Positions 42,982-52,243 of a DNA stretch of 64,000 nt are shown here, one piece after another (the stretch's first letter is position 1; every line of letters begins with the position of its first letter). The position numbers and the translations under genes are program-made. The stretch lies in assembly GCF_003732665.1 (NCBI RefSeq), contig NZ_MOBP01000021.1, positions 254,266 through 318,265 on the forward strand, written 5' to 3'. A model generated the notes under the pieces. It ran no database searches, had not been told where the DNA came from, and saw nothing but the letters and a program-made list of their open reading frames with translations. Source of the DNA: Pseudomonas frederiksbergensis. GTDB taxonomy: Bacteria > Pseudomonadota > Gammaproteobacteria > Pseudomonadales > Pseudomonadaceae.

Positions 42982-43851
42982 ATGTCCAGGCTTTCCCATC
43001 AAGATTTGCGCCGTAACTTTCGCCAATTACTGGCTTCCGACACGTGTTACCACACCGCTTCGGTGTTCGACCCGATGTCGGCGCGCATCGCCGCCGACCT
43101 GGGTTTTGAAGTCGGGATCCTCGGTGGTTCGGTGGCCTCGTTGCAGGTCCTGGGCGCCCCCGACTTTGCCTTGATCACCCTCAGCGAGTTCGCCGAACAG
43201 GCCACCCGCATCGGCCGCGTGGCCCAATTACCGGTGATCGCCGACGCCGACCACGGCTACGGCAACGCGCTGAACGTGATGCGCACCATCGTTGAACTGG
43301 AACGCGCCGGCATCGCCGCGCTGACCATCGAAGACACCCTGTTGCCCGCGCAATTCGGCCGCAAGTCCACGGATTTGATCGGGGTCGCCGAAGGCGTCGG
43401 CAAGATCCGCGCAGCGCTGGAAGCCCGGGTCGACAAGGAAATGGCGATCATCGCCCGCACCAACGCGGGGATCCTGCCGGTCCAGGAAATCATCAGCCGC
43501 ACCCAGCAATACCAGAACGCCGGGGCCGACGGGATCTGCATGGTCGGCATCCAGGACTTCGACCAACTGGAAAAAATCGCCGAACACCTCAGCGTGCCGC
43601 TGATGCTGGTCACCTACGGCAACCCGGCCCTGCGCGACGACAAACGCCTGGCAGAACTGGGTGTGCGCGTCACCATCGACGGCCACGGCGCGTACTTTGC
43701 CGCGATCAAGGCGACCTACGACAGCCTGCGCGAACAGCGGCAGATCTTTACCCAGGCTTCGGACCTGAGCGCGACCGAACTCACACACACCTATACACAG
43801 CCTGAGGATTACATTCGTTGGGCGGAAGAGTTTATGCGCGTCAAAGAGTGA
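42982..43851 (+). CDS. oxaloacetate decarboxylase (PA4872-like, isocitrate lyase/PEP mutase superfamily)
   Basis: A 289-residue TIM-barrel enzyme close in wording to P. aeruginosa PA4872. Shared segments: CYHTASVFDPMSARIAADLG, LGGSVASLQVLGAPDFALIT, LPVIADADHGYGNALNVMRT (metal-binding Asp pair) and LTIEDTLLPAQFG. PA4872 decarboxylates oxaloacetate to pyruvate with Mg2+ or Mn2+. The start MSRLSHQDLRR is taken over a longer frame. It lies 151 bases after the second succinyltransferase gene and may be its own transcript. Confidence 0.9.
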   Translation: MSRLSHQDLRRNFRQLLASDTCYHTASVFDPMSARIAADLGFEVGILGGSVASLQVLGAPDFALITLSEFAEQATRIGRVAQLPVIADADHGYGNALNVMRTIVELERAGIAALTIEDTLLPAQFGRKSTDLIGVAEGVGKIRAALEARVDKEMAIIARTNAGILPVQEIISRTQQYQNAGADGICMVGIQDFDQLEKIAEHLSVPLMLVTYGNPALRDDKRLAELGVRVTIDGHGAYFAAIKATYDSLREQRQIFTQASDLSATELTHTYTQPEDYIRWAEEFMRVKE

Positions 43852-43870
43852 TGCGTGAACCGGCAGGACG

Positions 43871-43968
43871 CCTTCGCGAGCAAGCCCGCTCCCACACTGG
43901 ATCGCCGCTGAGCACACATCGTGTGACCAACACTGAATCACTGTGGGAGCGGGCTTGCTCGCGAAGGG
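43871..43968. repeat. REP pair, tail-to-tail order
   Basis: CCTTCGCGAGCAAGCCCGCT and TGTGGGAGCGGGCTTGCTCG with about 55 bases between, after the decarboxylase gene. Confidence 0.85.
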
Positions 43969-44001
43969 GCCAGCCGCCACACCGCTAAACTGCAGATGTC
44001 C

Positions 44002-44112
44002 GATCGTTCCCACGCTCTGCGTGGGAATGCAGCCGGGGACGCTCTGCGTCCCATCTAAAGCCGAACGCGGAGCGTCCGTTGAGGCATTCCCACGCAGAGC
44101 GTGGGAACGATC
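44002..44112. repeat. REP-like inverted repeat, third family
   Basis: Outer arms GTTCCCACGCTCTGCGTGGG and complement, with inner GGACGCTCTGCGTCC and GCGGAGCGTCC copies, the same build as the element at 23817-23916. Confidence 0.88.
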
Positions 44113-44118
44113 AGTGGC

Positions 44119-45360
44119 TTACCGCTTGGCCAATTCCATAATCATCCGCGACAACAGATAAATCCTCGGCGCCACGCTTTCCACTTCCGCGTATTCCTCC
44201 GGCGTATGGATGTTGCCGCCGACAATCCCGAAGCCATCCAGCGTCGGTGTACCTACACCAGCCGAGAGACTGGCATCCGCTGCCCCGCCGCTGCCTTCTT
44301 CGGTCAACTTGCGGCCAATTTCGCCGTAAATGCCCTGGGCCATGGCCATCAGGCGATCCGATTCCGGCGTCTGCGGCATCGGTGGCAACCCCCGTTGCAG
44401 GGTGGTGGTGACTTCGGTGTCCGGGATCAATTTATCCTGAGAGACCCGTGCCAAATCCTTCTCGATCCGGTCGAACTCTTCCGGCACGGCGGCGCGTACG
44501 TCGGCCTTGGCGGTGGCCTGGTCCGGGATCACGTTGGTGCGATCGCCGGCCTTGAGCACCGTGAAGTTGATGGTGGTTTTCTTCGCTTCATCACCGAGTT
44601 TGCCCAATTGCAGAATCTGGTGCGCCGCTTCCATTGCGGCATTGCGCCCCAGTTCCGGGGCGACGCCGGCGTGGGCGGCCTTGCCCTTCACTTCGACCAC
44701 CGCCGTGGCGCTGCCCTTGCGCCACACCACCAGCCCATCGGCCGGGCGGCCAGGCTCGAGGTTGAGGGTCACATCGTGGGCCTTGGCGGTTTTCTTGATC
44801 AGGTCGGTGGCAACGTCCGAGCCGGATTCTTCGCTGGCATCCAGCAAGAAGGTGATTTGCGCGTAATCCTTGAAATCGAGGTTTTTCAGGACTTTCAGCG
44901 CGTAGATCCCGGCGACGATACCGCCCTTGTCGTCCATCACGCCCGGCCCGTAGGCGCGACCGTCCTTGATGTGGAACGGGCGCTCGGTGGCCGAGCCTTC
45001 CTTGAACACCGTGTCCATGTGCGCCATCAGCAGGATTTTCGCTTTGCCGGTGCCTTTGAGGGTGGCGATCACGTGGCTGCTTTTATCCGGAGTGTTGGGC
45101 ACCAGCTCGATGCTGAAACCGAGTTTTTTCAACTCATCGACGGCAATGTCGCGCACCTGGGTCAGTCCCGGTTCATAGCCGGAACCGGAATCGATGTTGA
45201 CCAGTTTCTCCAGCAGTTTCAGCGCATCGGCCTTGTATTGCTCGGAATCGGCGAGCACTTGTTTGTGCGGTTCGGCGAAGGCTGCGGGAGCGAAAGCGCC
45301 GAGGGCGAAAGTCAGGGCCAGACTGGTGGCCAGCGGGGAGCGAGAGAGTTTGAACGTCAT
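44119..45360 (-). CDS. M20 family metallopeptidase, exported (glutamate carboxypeptidase-like)
   Basis: A 413-residue zinc hydrolase with a signal peptide (SRSPLATSLALTFALGAFAP, cleavage near AFA). The two-zinc site is visible: ILLMAHMDTVFKEGSA (His and bridging Asp region), VMDDKGGIVAGIYAL, the catalytic Glu-Glu in LLDASEESGSDVA, and the terminal histidine region with GVGTPTLDGFG. The best match is the CPG2 carboxypeptidase G2 subgroup, which removes C-terminal glutamate. The start MTFKLSRSP is taken; the longer frame is REP-derived. Periplasmic. Confidence 0.87.
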   Translation of the reverse strand: MTFKLSRSPLATSLALTFALGAFAPAAFAEPHKQVLADSEQYKADALKLLEKLVNIDSGSGYEPGLTQVRDIAVDELKKLGFSIELVPNTPDKSSHVIATLKGTGKAKILLMAHMDTVFKEGSATERPFHIKDGRAYGPGVMDDKGGIVAGIYALKVLKNLDFKDYAQITFLLDASEESGSDVATDLIKKTAKAHDVTLNLEPGRPADGLVVWRKGSATAVVEVKGKAAHAGVAPELGRNAAMEAAHQILQLGKLGDEAKKTTINFTVLKAGDRTNVIPDQATAKADVRAAVPEEFDRIEKDLARVSQDKLIPDTEVTTTLQRGLPPMPQTPESDRLMAMAQGIYGEIGRKLTEEGSGGAADASLSAGVGTPTLDGFGIVGGNIHTPEEYAEVESVAPRIYLLSRMIMELAKR

Positions 45361-45469
45361 GAATCGATCCTTGTTTCTTGTCGGGGAGTGATTGAACCCT
45401 ACCTCAGTGCGGGGCTGGGCTCTATACCGGATGCGACATTGGGCGTTCGGCTTTGGACCGAGGTGCGGC

Positions 45470-45771
45470 CATCGCGAGCGAGCTCGCTCCCACAAGGGTC
45501 CGGGTTGACTACAGAATTTGTGGGCAACACAGATCTACTGTGGGAGCGGGCTTGCTCGCGAAGGCGGAGTGTCAGTCGACATCGATGTTGGATGTGACGG
45601 CCTCTTCGCGAGCAAGCCCGCTCCCACAAGGGGCCGGGTTGACCACTGAACTTGTGGGCAACACAGATCCAGTGTGGGAGCGGGCTTGCTCGCGAAAGCG
45701 GAGTGTCAGTCGACATGGATGCTGGATGTGACGGCCCCTTCGCGAGCAAGCCCGCTCCCACAAGGGGAAAT
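45470..45771. repeat. REP array with 134-bp tandem duplication
   Basis: Five REP arms in alternating orientation. A 134-base unit (from CTCCCACAAGGGTCCGGGTT at 45487) recurs at 45621 with few changes and a third partial copy starts at 45755. Each unit holds a REP arm facing each way plus GGGTTGAC and TGTGGGCAACACAGAT. With flanking sequence it fills the 423-base gap 45361-45783; no gene is seen there. Confidence 0.9.
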
Positions 45772-45783
45772 GAGTTGAGTCAG

Positions 45784-46857
45784 TCAGACCGAGTCGAGTA
45801 GCTCGTGGCGGGGTTTGCCGTCGCGGCTGCAGATGACGCGGTTGCGGCCGGTGGTCTTGGCTTCGTAGAGCGCCTGGTCGGCGTCGTTCAGCCATAGGGT
45901 CGCCTCGGTGTGCGCCGGGTTGAACGCGGCCAGGCCGATGCTCAGGCTGACTTTCAGCGCCGGGCTCTGTTCGTAGCCGAGGGTAGCGAAGCGATCGCGC
46001 AAGGCATCCATGGCCGCGGCGGCGCGGTCGAGGGGCAGGTCCGGGAGGATCACGCAGAATTCGTCGCCGCCATAGCGCCCGGCGACATCCGCCGCCCGCA
46101 GGTTTTGCTTGAGCATTTTGCTCAGTTGGCGCAACACGATATCCCCGGCGACGTGGCCATAGGTGTCGTTGATGGTTTTGAAGTGGTCGATGTCGATCAG
46201 CGCAATGGCCCCGCCCTGGTTCTGCCGCTGGCAGCGCTGGAATTCGATTTCCAGTTGATCCTTCCAGGCGCCATGGTTGAGCAGGCCAGTGAGGCTGTCG
46301 GTGCGGCTCAGGGCCAGCAATTCACGTTTTTGTCGGCCGAGGGTAATGGCCTGGCGAAAGCAGATCCAGCCCAGCGCCAGCGGGTACAGGCACAACAAAG
46401 GTAAGCAGGCGTAGAGCTGCAACGGACTGGTGTGGGGGATAAACGCGGGGGTGAAAATCAGCAGGCCGACGCCAACCCCGAGGATTTGCGCCACCGTGCC
46501 GGCCAGAAGAAAACGCAAGCCGCCAATGGCCACATTGTTCATCGCCATCATCGAAATGGTGGTGGCGCTGGGCAAGGGGTTGAACTGCATGGCCGCGACC
46601 CAGACGCCGCCGAGAAAGGCGTCCACCAGCAGGTTACGGTGTTCAGCGTGGTACGGAAGTGTGGCGCGGCGGGCCCATTGGTAGGCCAGATGCGGCCAGA
46701 CAATGGCATTGAACAGCATCACGCCCCAGACCCACGGCGCCGGATCGAGCGGGTACATCGCCGCGCTTACACACATCAATCCCAGGGCCAAACCCAAGGT
46801 GCGCGACGTGTATAGCCTCCTGGCCAGTGAAAGTCCCTTTCCTCCCGTTTTTGCCAT
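45784..46857 (-). CDS. MASE2-GGDEF diguanylate cyclase
   Basis: A 357-residue membrane-bound c-di-GMP synthase. The N-terminal ~180 residues have about six hydrophobic segments in the MASE2 pattern (LYTSRTLGLALGLMCVSAAM, WPHLAYQWARRATLPYHAEH). The GGDEF domain has the active-site loop RYGGDEFC near residue 262 with the allosteric I-site RAAD five residues before GGDEF, so product inhibition is expected. ALIDIDHFKTINDTYGH is the metal-binding strand. Domain order is like AdrA/DgcC of enterics, which controls cellulose. No partner gene nearby. Confidence 0.9.
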   Translation of the reverse strand: MAKTGGKGLSLARRLYTSRTLGLALGLMCVSAAMYPLDPAPWVWGVMLFNAIVWPHLAYQWARRATLPYHAEHRNLLVDAFLGGVWVAAMQFNPLPSATTISMMAMNNVAIGGLRFLLAGTVAQILGVGVGLLIFTPAFIPHTSPLQLYACLPLLCLYPLALGWICFRQAITLGRQKRELLALSRTDSLTGLLNHGAWKDQLEIEFQRCQRQNQGGAIALIDIDHFKTINDTYGHVAGDIVLRQLSKMLKQNLRAADVAGRYGGDEFCVILPDLPLDRAAAAMDALRDRFATLGYEQSPALKVSLSIGLAAFNPAHTEATLWLNDADQALYEAKTTGRNRVICSRDGKPRHELLDSV

Positions 46858-46990
46858 AGAGGCCTCTACCACTGAACGGAATCTGATTACACCGGGGGTT
46901 GCGGGTGTGAACGGAGTCTATCAGGGCAACGTCAAATAGCCATCACCGGCTGGCGGTGAATACCCGGACATTTGTTTAAACCCCACAACC

Positions 46991-47082
46991 CTGTGGGAGC
47001 GGGCTTGCTCGCGAAGGCGTAGTGTCAGCCAACCTCTATGTTGAATGTGACGGCTCCTTCGCGGGCAAGCCGCGCTCCTACA
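46991..47082. repeat. REP inverted pair, GCGGGCTTGCTCGCGAA / GCGCGGCTTGCCCGCGAA arms
   Basis: Unequal arms flank about 40 bases in the 299-base gap 46858-47156 between divergent genes; the remainder shows no feature. Confidence 0.86.
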
Positions 47083-47156
47083 AAAGCGGCGGCATCGACT
47101 GACAGATTGGCTATACATGAAGGGAGCGTTTGATAAACAACGACAACAGGAGGCCC

Positions 47157-48611
47157 ATGCAAACCTTTCAGGTATTGATCATCGGCAGCGGTTTTGGCGG
47201 CCAGTGTGCGGCGATCAATTTGCTCAAGGCCGGCATCAGCGATTTTCGCCTGCTGGAACGGCGGGACTTTTTCGGCGGCACCTGGTGCCAGAACACCTAC
47301 CCCGGTGCGGCCGTCGACGTGCCCTCGCCGCTGTATTCGCTGTCCTTCGCGCCGTACCAGTGGACGCAGATGTTCGCCGAACAGGCCGAACTGCACCGCT
47401 ACACCCAGTACGTGGTGGAGCACTTCGGCTTGCGCGACAAAGTGCAACTGGACACCAACGTCGAAGGCATTGAATGGGACGAGGCCAACAAACGCTGGGC
47501 CGTGCACACCGCCAGCAAAGGCACGTTCTACGCGCAGTTCCTGATCAACGCCACGGGGCCGCTGAGCCAACCGGTGGTCCCACACTTCGACGGCCAGGAT
47601 CGCTTCCAGGGCAAAACCTTTCACACCAACAATTGGGATCATTCCTACGACTACAGCGGCAAACGGGTCGCGATCATCGGCAGCGGCGCCAGTGCGGCCC
47701 AGGTGATCCCGGCGATTGCCCCGGACGTCGAACACTTGCACGTCTTCCAGCGCACAGCCCATTGGGTGCTGCCCCGTGCCGACCGGACCTTCGGCCCTTT
47801 CCAACGCTGGTTGCTGGGGTTGAAACCGGCCTACAAGCTGCTGCGCTGGACGATTTACTGGCTGTTCGAAACCCGAGTCATCGCCTTCAAATACTCGAAA
47901 CCAGCGATTCACCTGGTCCAGCAACAGGCCCTGCGCTTTCTCAAACGCCAAGTGCCCGACCCCGAACTTCGGCGCAAGCTGACCCCGGATTTCACCATCG
48001 GCTGCAAGCGCGTGGTGGTGTCCAGCACGCTGTACCCGGCGCTGGGCCGGCCCAATGTGACGCTGCACAGCCGTGAACAAGGCATCGCGTCCCTCGATGA
48101 AACCGGAATCAACACCCTCGACGGCCAGCACATCGATGTCGACCTGATCGTCTGGTCCACCGGTTACGACGCCACCGACGGGGTGATTTCCTACCCGGTC
48201 ATCGGCAAACACGGCAAGCATCTGAAAGACTTCTGGGCCCAATACCCTCGGGCCTACCTGGGCACCAGCCTGCCGGACTTCCCCAACCTGTTTATCGTCA
48301 CCGGCCCCAACACCGGCATCGGCCACACCTCGGCGCTGTTCATCATCGAGTCGCAGATGAACTACATCCTCGGTTGTATCCGCATGCTAAAAGAACAGGG
48401 CCTGCACAGCATTGAAGTACGCCCCGAAGCGGAACGTACCTACACTGAAATGATCCATCGGGAAATGGAACGAACCGTGTGGAAGTCCGGTGGCTGCCAC
48501 AGTTGGTATCAAAGCAAGAGCGGTCATGTCATCGCCATGTTTCCGGGGTTCAGTTTCAGCTATCACCGCTTGACCCGAACACTCAAGCCCGCCGACCACA
48601 TATTGTCCTGA
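47157..48611 (+). CDS. flavin-containing monooxygenase, Baeyer-Villiger type
   Basis: A 484-residue FAD- and NADPH-dependent monooxygenase. The FAD loop IIGSGFGGQCAAINL is at the N-terminus, then GGTWCQNTYPGAAVDVPSPL. The Baeyer-Villiger fingerprint F-x-G-x-x-x-H-x-x-x-W-D is FQGKTFHTNNWD near residue 147, followed by the NADPH loop VAIIGSGASAAQVIP. The start at 47157 has AGGAGG close by. It is followed after 23 bases by an alpha/beta hydrolase, which could cleave the ester product; the ketone substrate is unknown. Confidence 0.88.
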   Translation: MQTFQVLIIGSGFGGQCAAINLLKAGISDFRLLERRDFFGGTWCQNTYPGAAVDVPSPLYSLSFAPYQWTQMFAEQAELHRYTQYVVEHFGLRDKVQLDTNVEGIEWDEANKRWAVHTASKGTFYAQFLINATGPLSQPVVPHFDGQDRFQGKTFHTNNWDHSYDYSGKRVAIIGSGASAAQVIPAIAPDVEHLHVFQRTAHWVLPRADRTFGPFQRWLLGLKPAYKLLRWTIYWLFETRVIAFKYSKPAIHLVQQQALRFLKRQVPDPELRRKLTPDFTIGCKRVVVSSTLYPALGRPNVTLHSREQGIASLDETGINTLDGQHIDVDLIVWSTGYDATDGVISYPVIGKHGKHLKDFWAQYPRAYLGTSLPDFPNLFIVTGPNTGIGHTSALFIIESQMNYILGCIRMLKEQGLHSIEVRPEAERTYTEMIHREMERTVWKSGGCHSWYQSKSGHVIAMFPGFSFSYHRLTRTLKPADHILS

Positions 48612-48634
48612 TCACGTCATAAGGAAGATGCCTG

Positions 48635-49561
48635 ATGCTTTTGTTGGTAGTTGCGATTGCGGTTTTCGTCGCCTGGAGCTGGCTCAGTTACCCCGCCGTG
48701 GGCCATTGGATATACGACTTGAGCATGGCCCTGGAAGCCAAGCTGTATCGGCTGCACAAGATCGTTGTGCCGATCAGCGAAATGACCGTTTCGACCTGGC
48801 AAGGCGGGCCGTACGAAGCCTCCAGCAGCATCTTGATGCTGCACGGTTTCACCGCCGACAAAAACCTGTGGCTGCGCTTTGCCCGGCACTTTGTCGACGA
48901 CCACCGGGTGATCATCCCCGACCTCGCCGGCCATGGTGAAACCGGGTTCAAGGCCGGTGGCGGCTACGACATCGGCGTGCAAGCCAAGCGCATGATCCAG
49001 TTGCTCGACGTGTGCGGGGTCGAGAAGGTGCACGTGATCGGCAGTTCCATGGGCGGCTATGTCGCCGCATGGCTGGCGGCCACTTACCCCGAGCGCATTG
49101 CTTCGCTGGCGTTGCTCGACCCGGCCGGCGTCACCGCCCCGCAAATCAGCGACATGGATCGCCAGATCAACAAGGGGCACAACCCGTTTTTGATCCACTC
49201 AAGGGAGGAGTTCCAGTACTTCTACAACATGTCCATGGCCAACCCGCCGTGGGTGCCTGGTGTGGTGATGGCCGCCATCGCTCAGCGCTACGAACAAAGC
49301 CGCGATGCCTTTGCGGAGATCTTCAAGGACTTCCGCGCCAGCCCGCCGATGGAGCCGAAACTCCCCGACATCAAATGCCCGACGCTGCTGGTGTGGGGCA
49401 GCAAAGACCGGATGATCGATGTCAGCAGCGTTGCGGTGTGGAGCAAGGGCATTGATAACTTGCGGGTGGACATCTGGGAAGGCATTGGTCATCTGCCGAT
49501 GGTCGAACAACCGACGCGGGCGGCGCGCTTGTATGAGGAGTTTTTGGGACCGCGAAAATGA
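48635..49561 (+). CDS. membrane-anchored alpha/beta hydrolase
   Basis: A 308-residue hydrolase with an N-terminal hydrophobic anchor (MLLLVVAIAVFVAWSWLSYP). The oxyanion loop is LMLHGFTADKNLWLRFA, the nucleophile is in HVIGSSMGGYVAAWLAATYP, the acid is in LLVWGSKDRMIDV and the histidine is in EGIGHLPMVEQP. It resembles lipase/hydrolase partners such as LipG/EstA-like proteins. It is in an operon with the monooxygenase and probably hydrolyses esters or lactones. Confidence 0.86.
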   Translation: MLLLVVAIAVFVAWSWLSYPAVGHWIYDLSMALEAKLYRLHKIVVPISEMTVSTWQGGPYEASSSILMLHGFTADKNLWLRFARHFVDDHRVIIPDLAGHGETGFKAGGGYDIGVQAKRMIQLLDVCGVEKVHVIGSSMGGYVAAWLAATYPERIASLALLDPAGVTAPQISDMDRQINKGHNPFLIHSREEFQYFYNMSMANPPWVPGVVMAAIAQRYEQSRDAFAEIFKDFRASPPMEPKLPDIKCPTLLVWGSKDRMIDVSSVAVWSKGIDNLRVDIWEGIGHLPMVEQPTRAARLYEEFLGPRK

Positions 49562-49589
49562 GAGAAATCGTTGGAATGTGGACTGCTGT

Positions 49590-49681
49590 TGTGGCGAGGG
49601 AGCTTGCTCCCGCTCGACTGCGCAGCAGTCGCAATCCGGAGGCTGCTACGCAGCCTAGCGGGAGCAAGCTCCCTCGCCACA
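49590..49681. repeat. REP-like inverted repeat (TGTGGCGAGGGAGCTTGCTC)
   Basis: Long stem with an inner inverted repeat (CTGCGCAGCAG and CTGCTACGCAG), like the element at 32124. It lies immediately upstream of glcD. Confidence 0.88.
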
Positions 49682-49693
49682 GGAGTCGGTGTC

Positions 49694-51193
49694 ATGAACA
49701 TTCTTTATGACGAACGCATCGACGGCACCCTGCCTGACGTGGACAAAGTCGCCCTGCTCAACCGCTTGCACCAGCAAATCCCCGACCTGGACCTGCTGTG
49801 GCGCGAAGAGGAACTCAAGCCCTACGAGTGCGACGGCCTCTCCGCCTACCGCACCACGCCAATGCTGGTGGCCCTGCCCCGGCGTCTGGAGCAGGTACAA
49901 AAACTCCTCGAAATCTGTCATGCCCAACACGTACCGGTAGTCGCTCGCGGCGCCGGCACCGGGTTGTCCGGCGGTGCCTTACCCCTGGAAAAAGGCGTGC
50001 TGCTGGTGATGGCGCGCTTCAACAATATTCTGCACATCGACCCCGCCGCCCGCACCGCAAGGGTCCAGCCCGGGGTGCGCAACCTGGCGATTTCCCAGGC
50101 TGCGGCGCCGTTCGGTTTGTATTACGCGCCGGACCCGTCCTCGCAAATCGCCTGTTCGATTGGCGGCAACGTCGCGGAAAACGCCGGCGGCGTGCATTGC
50201 CTCAAGTACGGCCTGACTGTGCACAACCTGCTGAAACTCGAAGTGCTGACCATTGAAGGCGAGCGCCTGACTTTGGGCTCCGAAGCCCTGGATTCACCGG
50301 GTTTCGACCTGCTGGCACTGTTCACCGGTTCCGAAGGTTTGCTCGGGATCATCACCGAAGTCACGGTCAAATTGCTGCCCAAACCGCAAGTCGCCAAAGT
50401 GCTGTTGGCCAGTTTTGATTCGGTGGAAAAGGCCGGTCGCGCCGTGGCCGATATCATTGCCGCCGGGATCATCCCCGGCGGCCTGGAAATGATGGACAAC
50501 CTGGCGATTCGCGCCGCCGAAGACTTTATCCACGCCGGCTACCCGGTGGACGCCGAGGCGATCCTGTTGTGCGAACTGGACGGCGTTGAAGCCGATGTCC
50601 ACGACGATTGCCAGCGGGTGCGCGAAGTGATGCAACAGGCTGGCGCCAGCGAAGTGCGCCAGGCCCAGGACGAAGCTGAACGCGTGCGCTTCTGGGCCGG
50701 GCGCAAAAATGCCTTTCCGGCGATTGGGCGCCTGTCGCCGGATTACTACTGCATGGACGGCACCATCCCCCGCCGCGAACTGCCCGGCGTGCTCGAAGGC
50801 ATCGCCCGCCTCGGCGCCGAACATGGCTTGCGCGTGGCCAACGTGTTTCATGCGGGCGATGGCAACATGCACCCGCTGATCCTGTTCGACGCCAACCAAC
50901 CCGGCGAACTGGCCCGGGCTGAAGCGTTGGGCGGGCAGATCCTCGAACTGTGCGTGAAGGTCGGCGGCAGCATCACCGGCGAGCACGGCGTGGGCCGGGA
51001 GAAAATCAATCAGATGTGCGCCCAGTTCAACAGCGACGAGTTAACCCTGTTCTACGCGGTGAAAGCCGCGTTCGACCCGCAGGGCCTGCTCAACCCCGGC
51101 AAAAACATCCCGACCCTGCACCGCTGCGCCGAATTTGGCGCGATGCACATCCATGCTGGACAGTTGCCGTTCCCTGAACTGGAGCGTTTCTGA
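49694..51193 (+). CDS. glcD: glycolate oxidase FAD-linked subunit GlcD
   Basis: A 499-residue flavoprotein of the VAO/PCMH fold, oxidising glycolate to glyoxylate with GlcE and GlcF at the membrane. FAD-binding segments are PVVARGAGTGLSGGALPLEK and CSIGGNVAENAGGVHCLKYG. The C-terminal GGSITGEHGVGREKINQM is the conserved FAD-oxidase C motif. ATG 49694 has AGGAG 7 bases upstream; the frame upstream runs through the REP element. It is coupled to glcE by the TGATG overlap. Confidence 0.92.
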   Translation: MNILYDERIDGTLPDVDKVALLNRLHQQIPDLDLLWREEELKPYECDGLSAYRTTPMLVALPRRLEQVQKLLEICHAQHVPVVARGAGTGLSGGALPLEKGVLLVMARFNNILHIDPAARTARVQPGVRNLAISQAAAPFGLYYAPDPSSQIACSIGGNVAENAGGVHCLKYGLTVHNLLKLEVLTIEGERLTLGSEALDSPGFDLLALFTGSEGLLGIITEVTVKLLPKPQVAKVLLASFDSVEKAGRAVADIIAAGIIPGGLEMMDNLAIRAAEDFIHAGYPVDAEAILLCELDGVEADVHDDCQRVREVMQQAGASEVRQAQDEAERVRFWAGRKNAFPAIGRLSPDYYCMDGTIPRRELPGVLEGIARLGAEHGLRVANVFHAGDGNMHPLILFDANQPGELARAEALGGQILELCVKVGGSITGEHGVGREKINQMCAQFNSDELTLFYAVKAAFDPQGLLNPGKNIPTLHRCAEFGAMHIHAGQLPFPELERF

Positions 51194-52242
51194 TGGCGGA
51201 CTTCGATGCCAGCGAAGCGTTGCTCGCCCAGGTCAACCAGGCCCGGGAGAACGCCACGCCGCTGCGGATCCAGGGCAGCAACAGCAAGGCGTTTCTTGGC
51301 CGCGAGGTGGCCGGGGAAGTGCTCGACACCCGTGCCCATCGCGGCATCGTCAGCTATGACCCGACGGAATTGGTGGTCAGCGTTCGCGCCGGCACGCCGT
51401 TGAGCGAACTGCTGGCAGCGCTCGATGCCAAGGGACAAATGCTCCCCTGCGAGCCGCCGTCATTCGGCGAAGGCGCCACGGTCGGCGGGATGATCGCGGC
51501 GGGGCTGTCCGGGCCACGGCGGCCGTGGTCGGGTTCGGTGCGGGATTTTGTCCTCGGCACGCGAGTGATCACCGGCCTGGGTAAACACCTGCGTTTCGGC
51601 GGCGAGGTGATGAAAAACGTCGCCGGTTATGACCTGTCGCGCCTGTTGGTGGGCAGTTACGGCTGCCTCGGCGTGCTCACGGAGGTCTCGCTCAAGGTGC
51701 TGCCAAAACCTCGGCAATGTTTGAGCATCAGTCTGGAAATCGACAGTGCCCGGGCCTTGGTCAAACTCGCCGAATGGGGTCAGCAACCGTTGCCGATCAG
51801 CGCCGCCAGTCATGATGGGCAGCGCTTGTTTCTGCGACTTGAAGGGGGCGAAGGTTCGGTGACGGCGGCTCATCAACGGCTGGGTGGCGAGCCTTTGGAT
51901 TCTGCGTATTGGACTGAGTTGAACGAGCAACGCCTGGCATTTTTTGATGAAGGTCTGCCGCTGTGGCGACTGTCCCTGCCCAATAATCTGGGGCCTTTGT
52001 CGCTGCCCGGCGAGCAACTGATCGACTGGGCCGGCGCGCAACGCTGGTTGAAATCCGAAGCCGATAACATTCAGGCACTGGCCCACGAACTGGGCGGTCA
52101 CGCCACCTGTTTCAGCCACGGCGCCAGCGCCTCACCGTTCCAACCGCTGGCCCCCGCGCTGTTGCGATACCACCGGCAACTCAAGGCGCAACTGGACCCG
52201 CAAGGGCTGTTCAACCCTGGCCGGATGTACGCGGAGCTCTAG
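51193..52242 (+). CDS. glcE: glycolate oxidase FAD-binding subunit GlcE
   Basis: A 349-residue second FAD-linked subunit of the complex. It has the FAD-binding GEGATVGGMIAAGLSGPRRP and MKNVAGYDLSRLLVGSYGCL segments typical of GlcE. Its start overlaps the glcD stop and it ends one base before glcF, so the three are cotranslated. It is shorter than GlcD, as usual. Confidence 0.92.
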   Translation: MADFDASEALLAQVNQARENATPLRIQGSNSKAFLGREVAGEVLDTRAHRGIVSYDPTELVVSVRAGTPLSELLAALDAKGQMLPCEPPSFGEGATVGGMIAAGLSGPRRPWSGSVRDFVLGTRVITGLGKHLRFGGEVMKNVAGYDLSRLLVGSYGCLGVLTEVSLKVLPKPRQCLSISLEIDSARALVKLAEWGQQPLPISAASHDGQRLFLRLEGGEGSVTAAHQRLGGEPLDSAYWTELNEQRLAFFDEGLPLWRLSLPNNLGPLSLPGEQLIDWAGAQRWLKSEADNIQALAHELGGHATCFSHGASASPFQPLAPALLRYHRQLKAQLDPQGLFNPGRMYAEL

Positions 52243-52243
52243 C

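Noticed and set aside
45470..45771. Regularly spaced repeats that look like a small CRISPR array
   Set aside because: The repeats alternate in orientation, the spacers are repeats themselves, the period is 134 bases and the arms match REP sequences elsewhere in the window; no cas genes.
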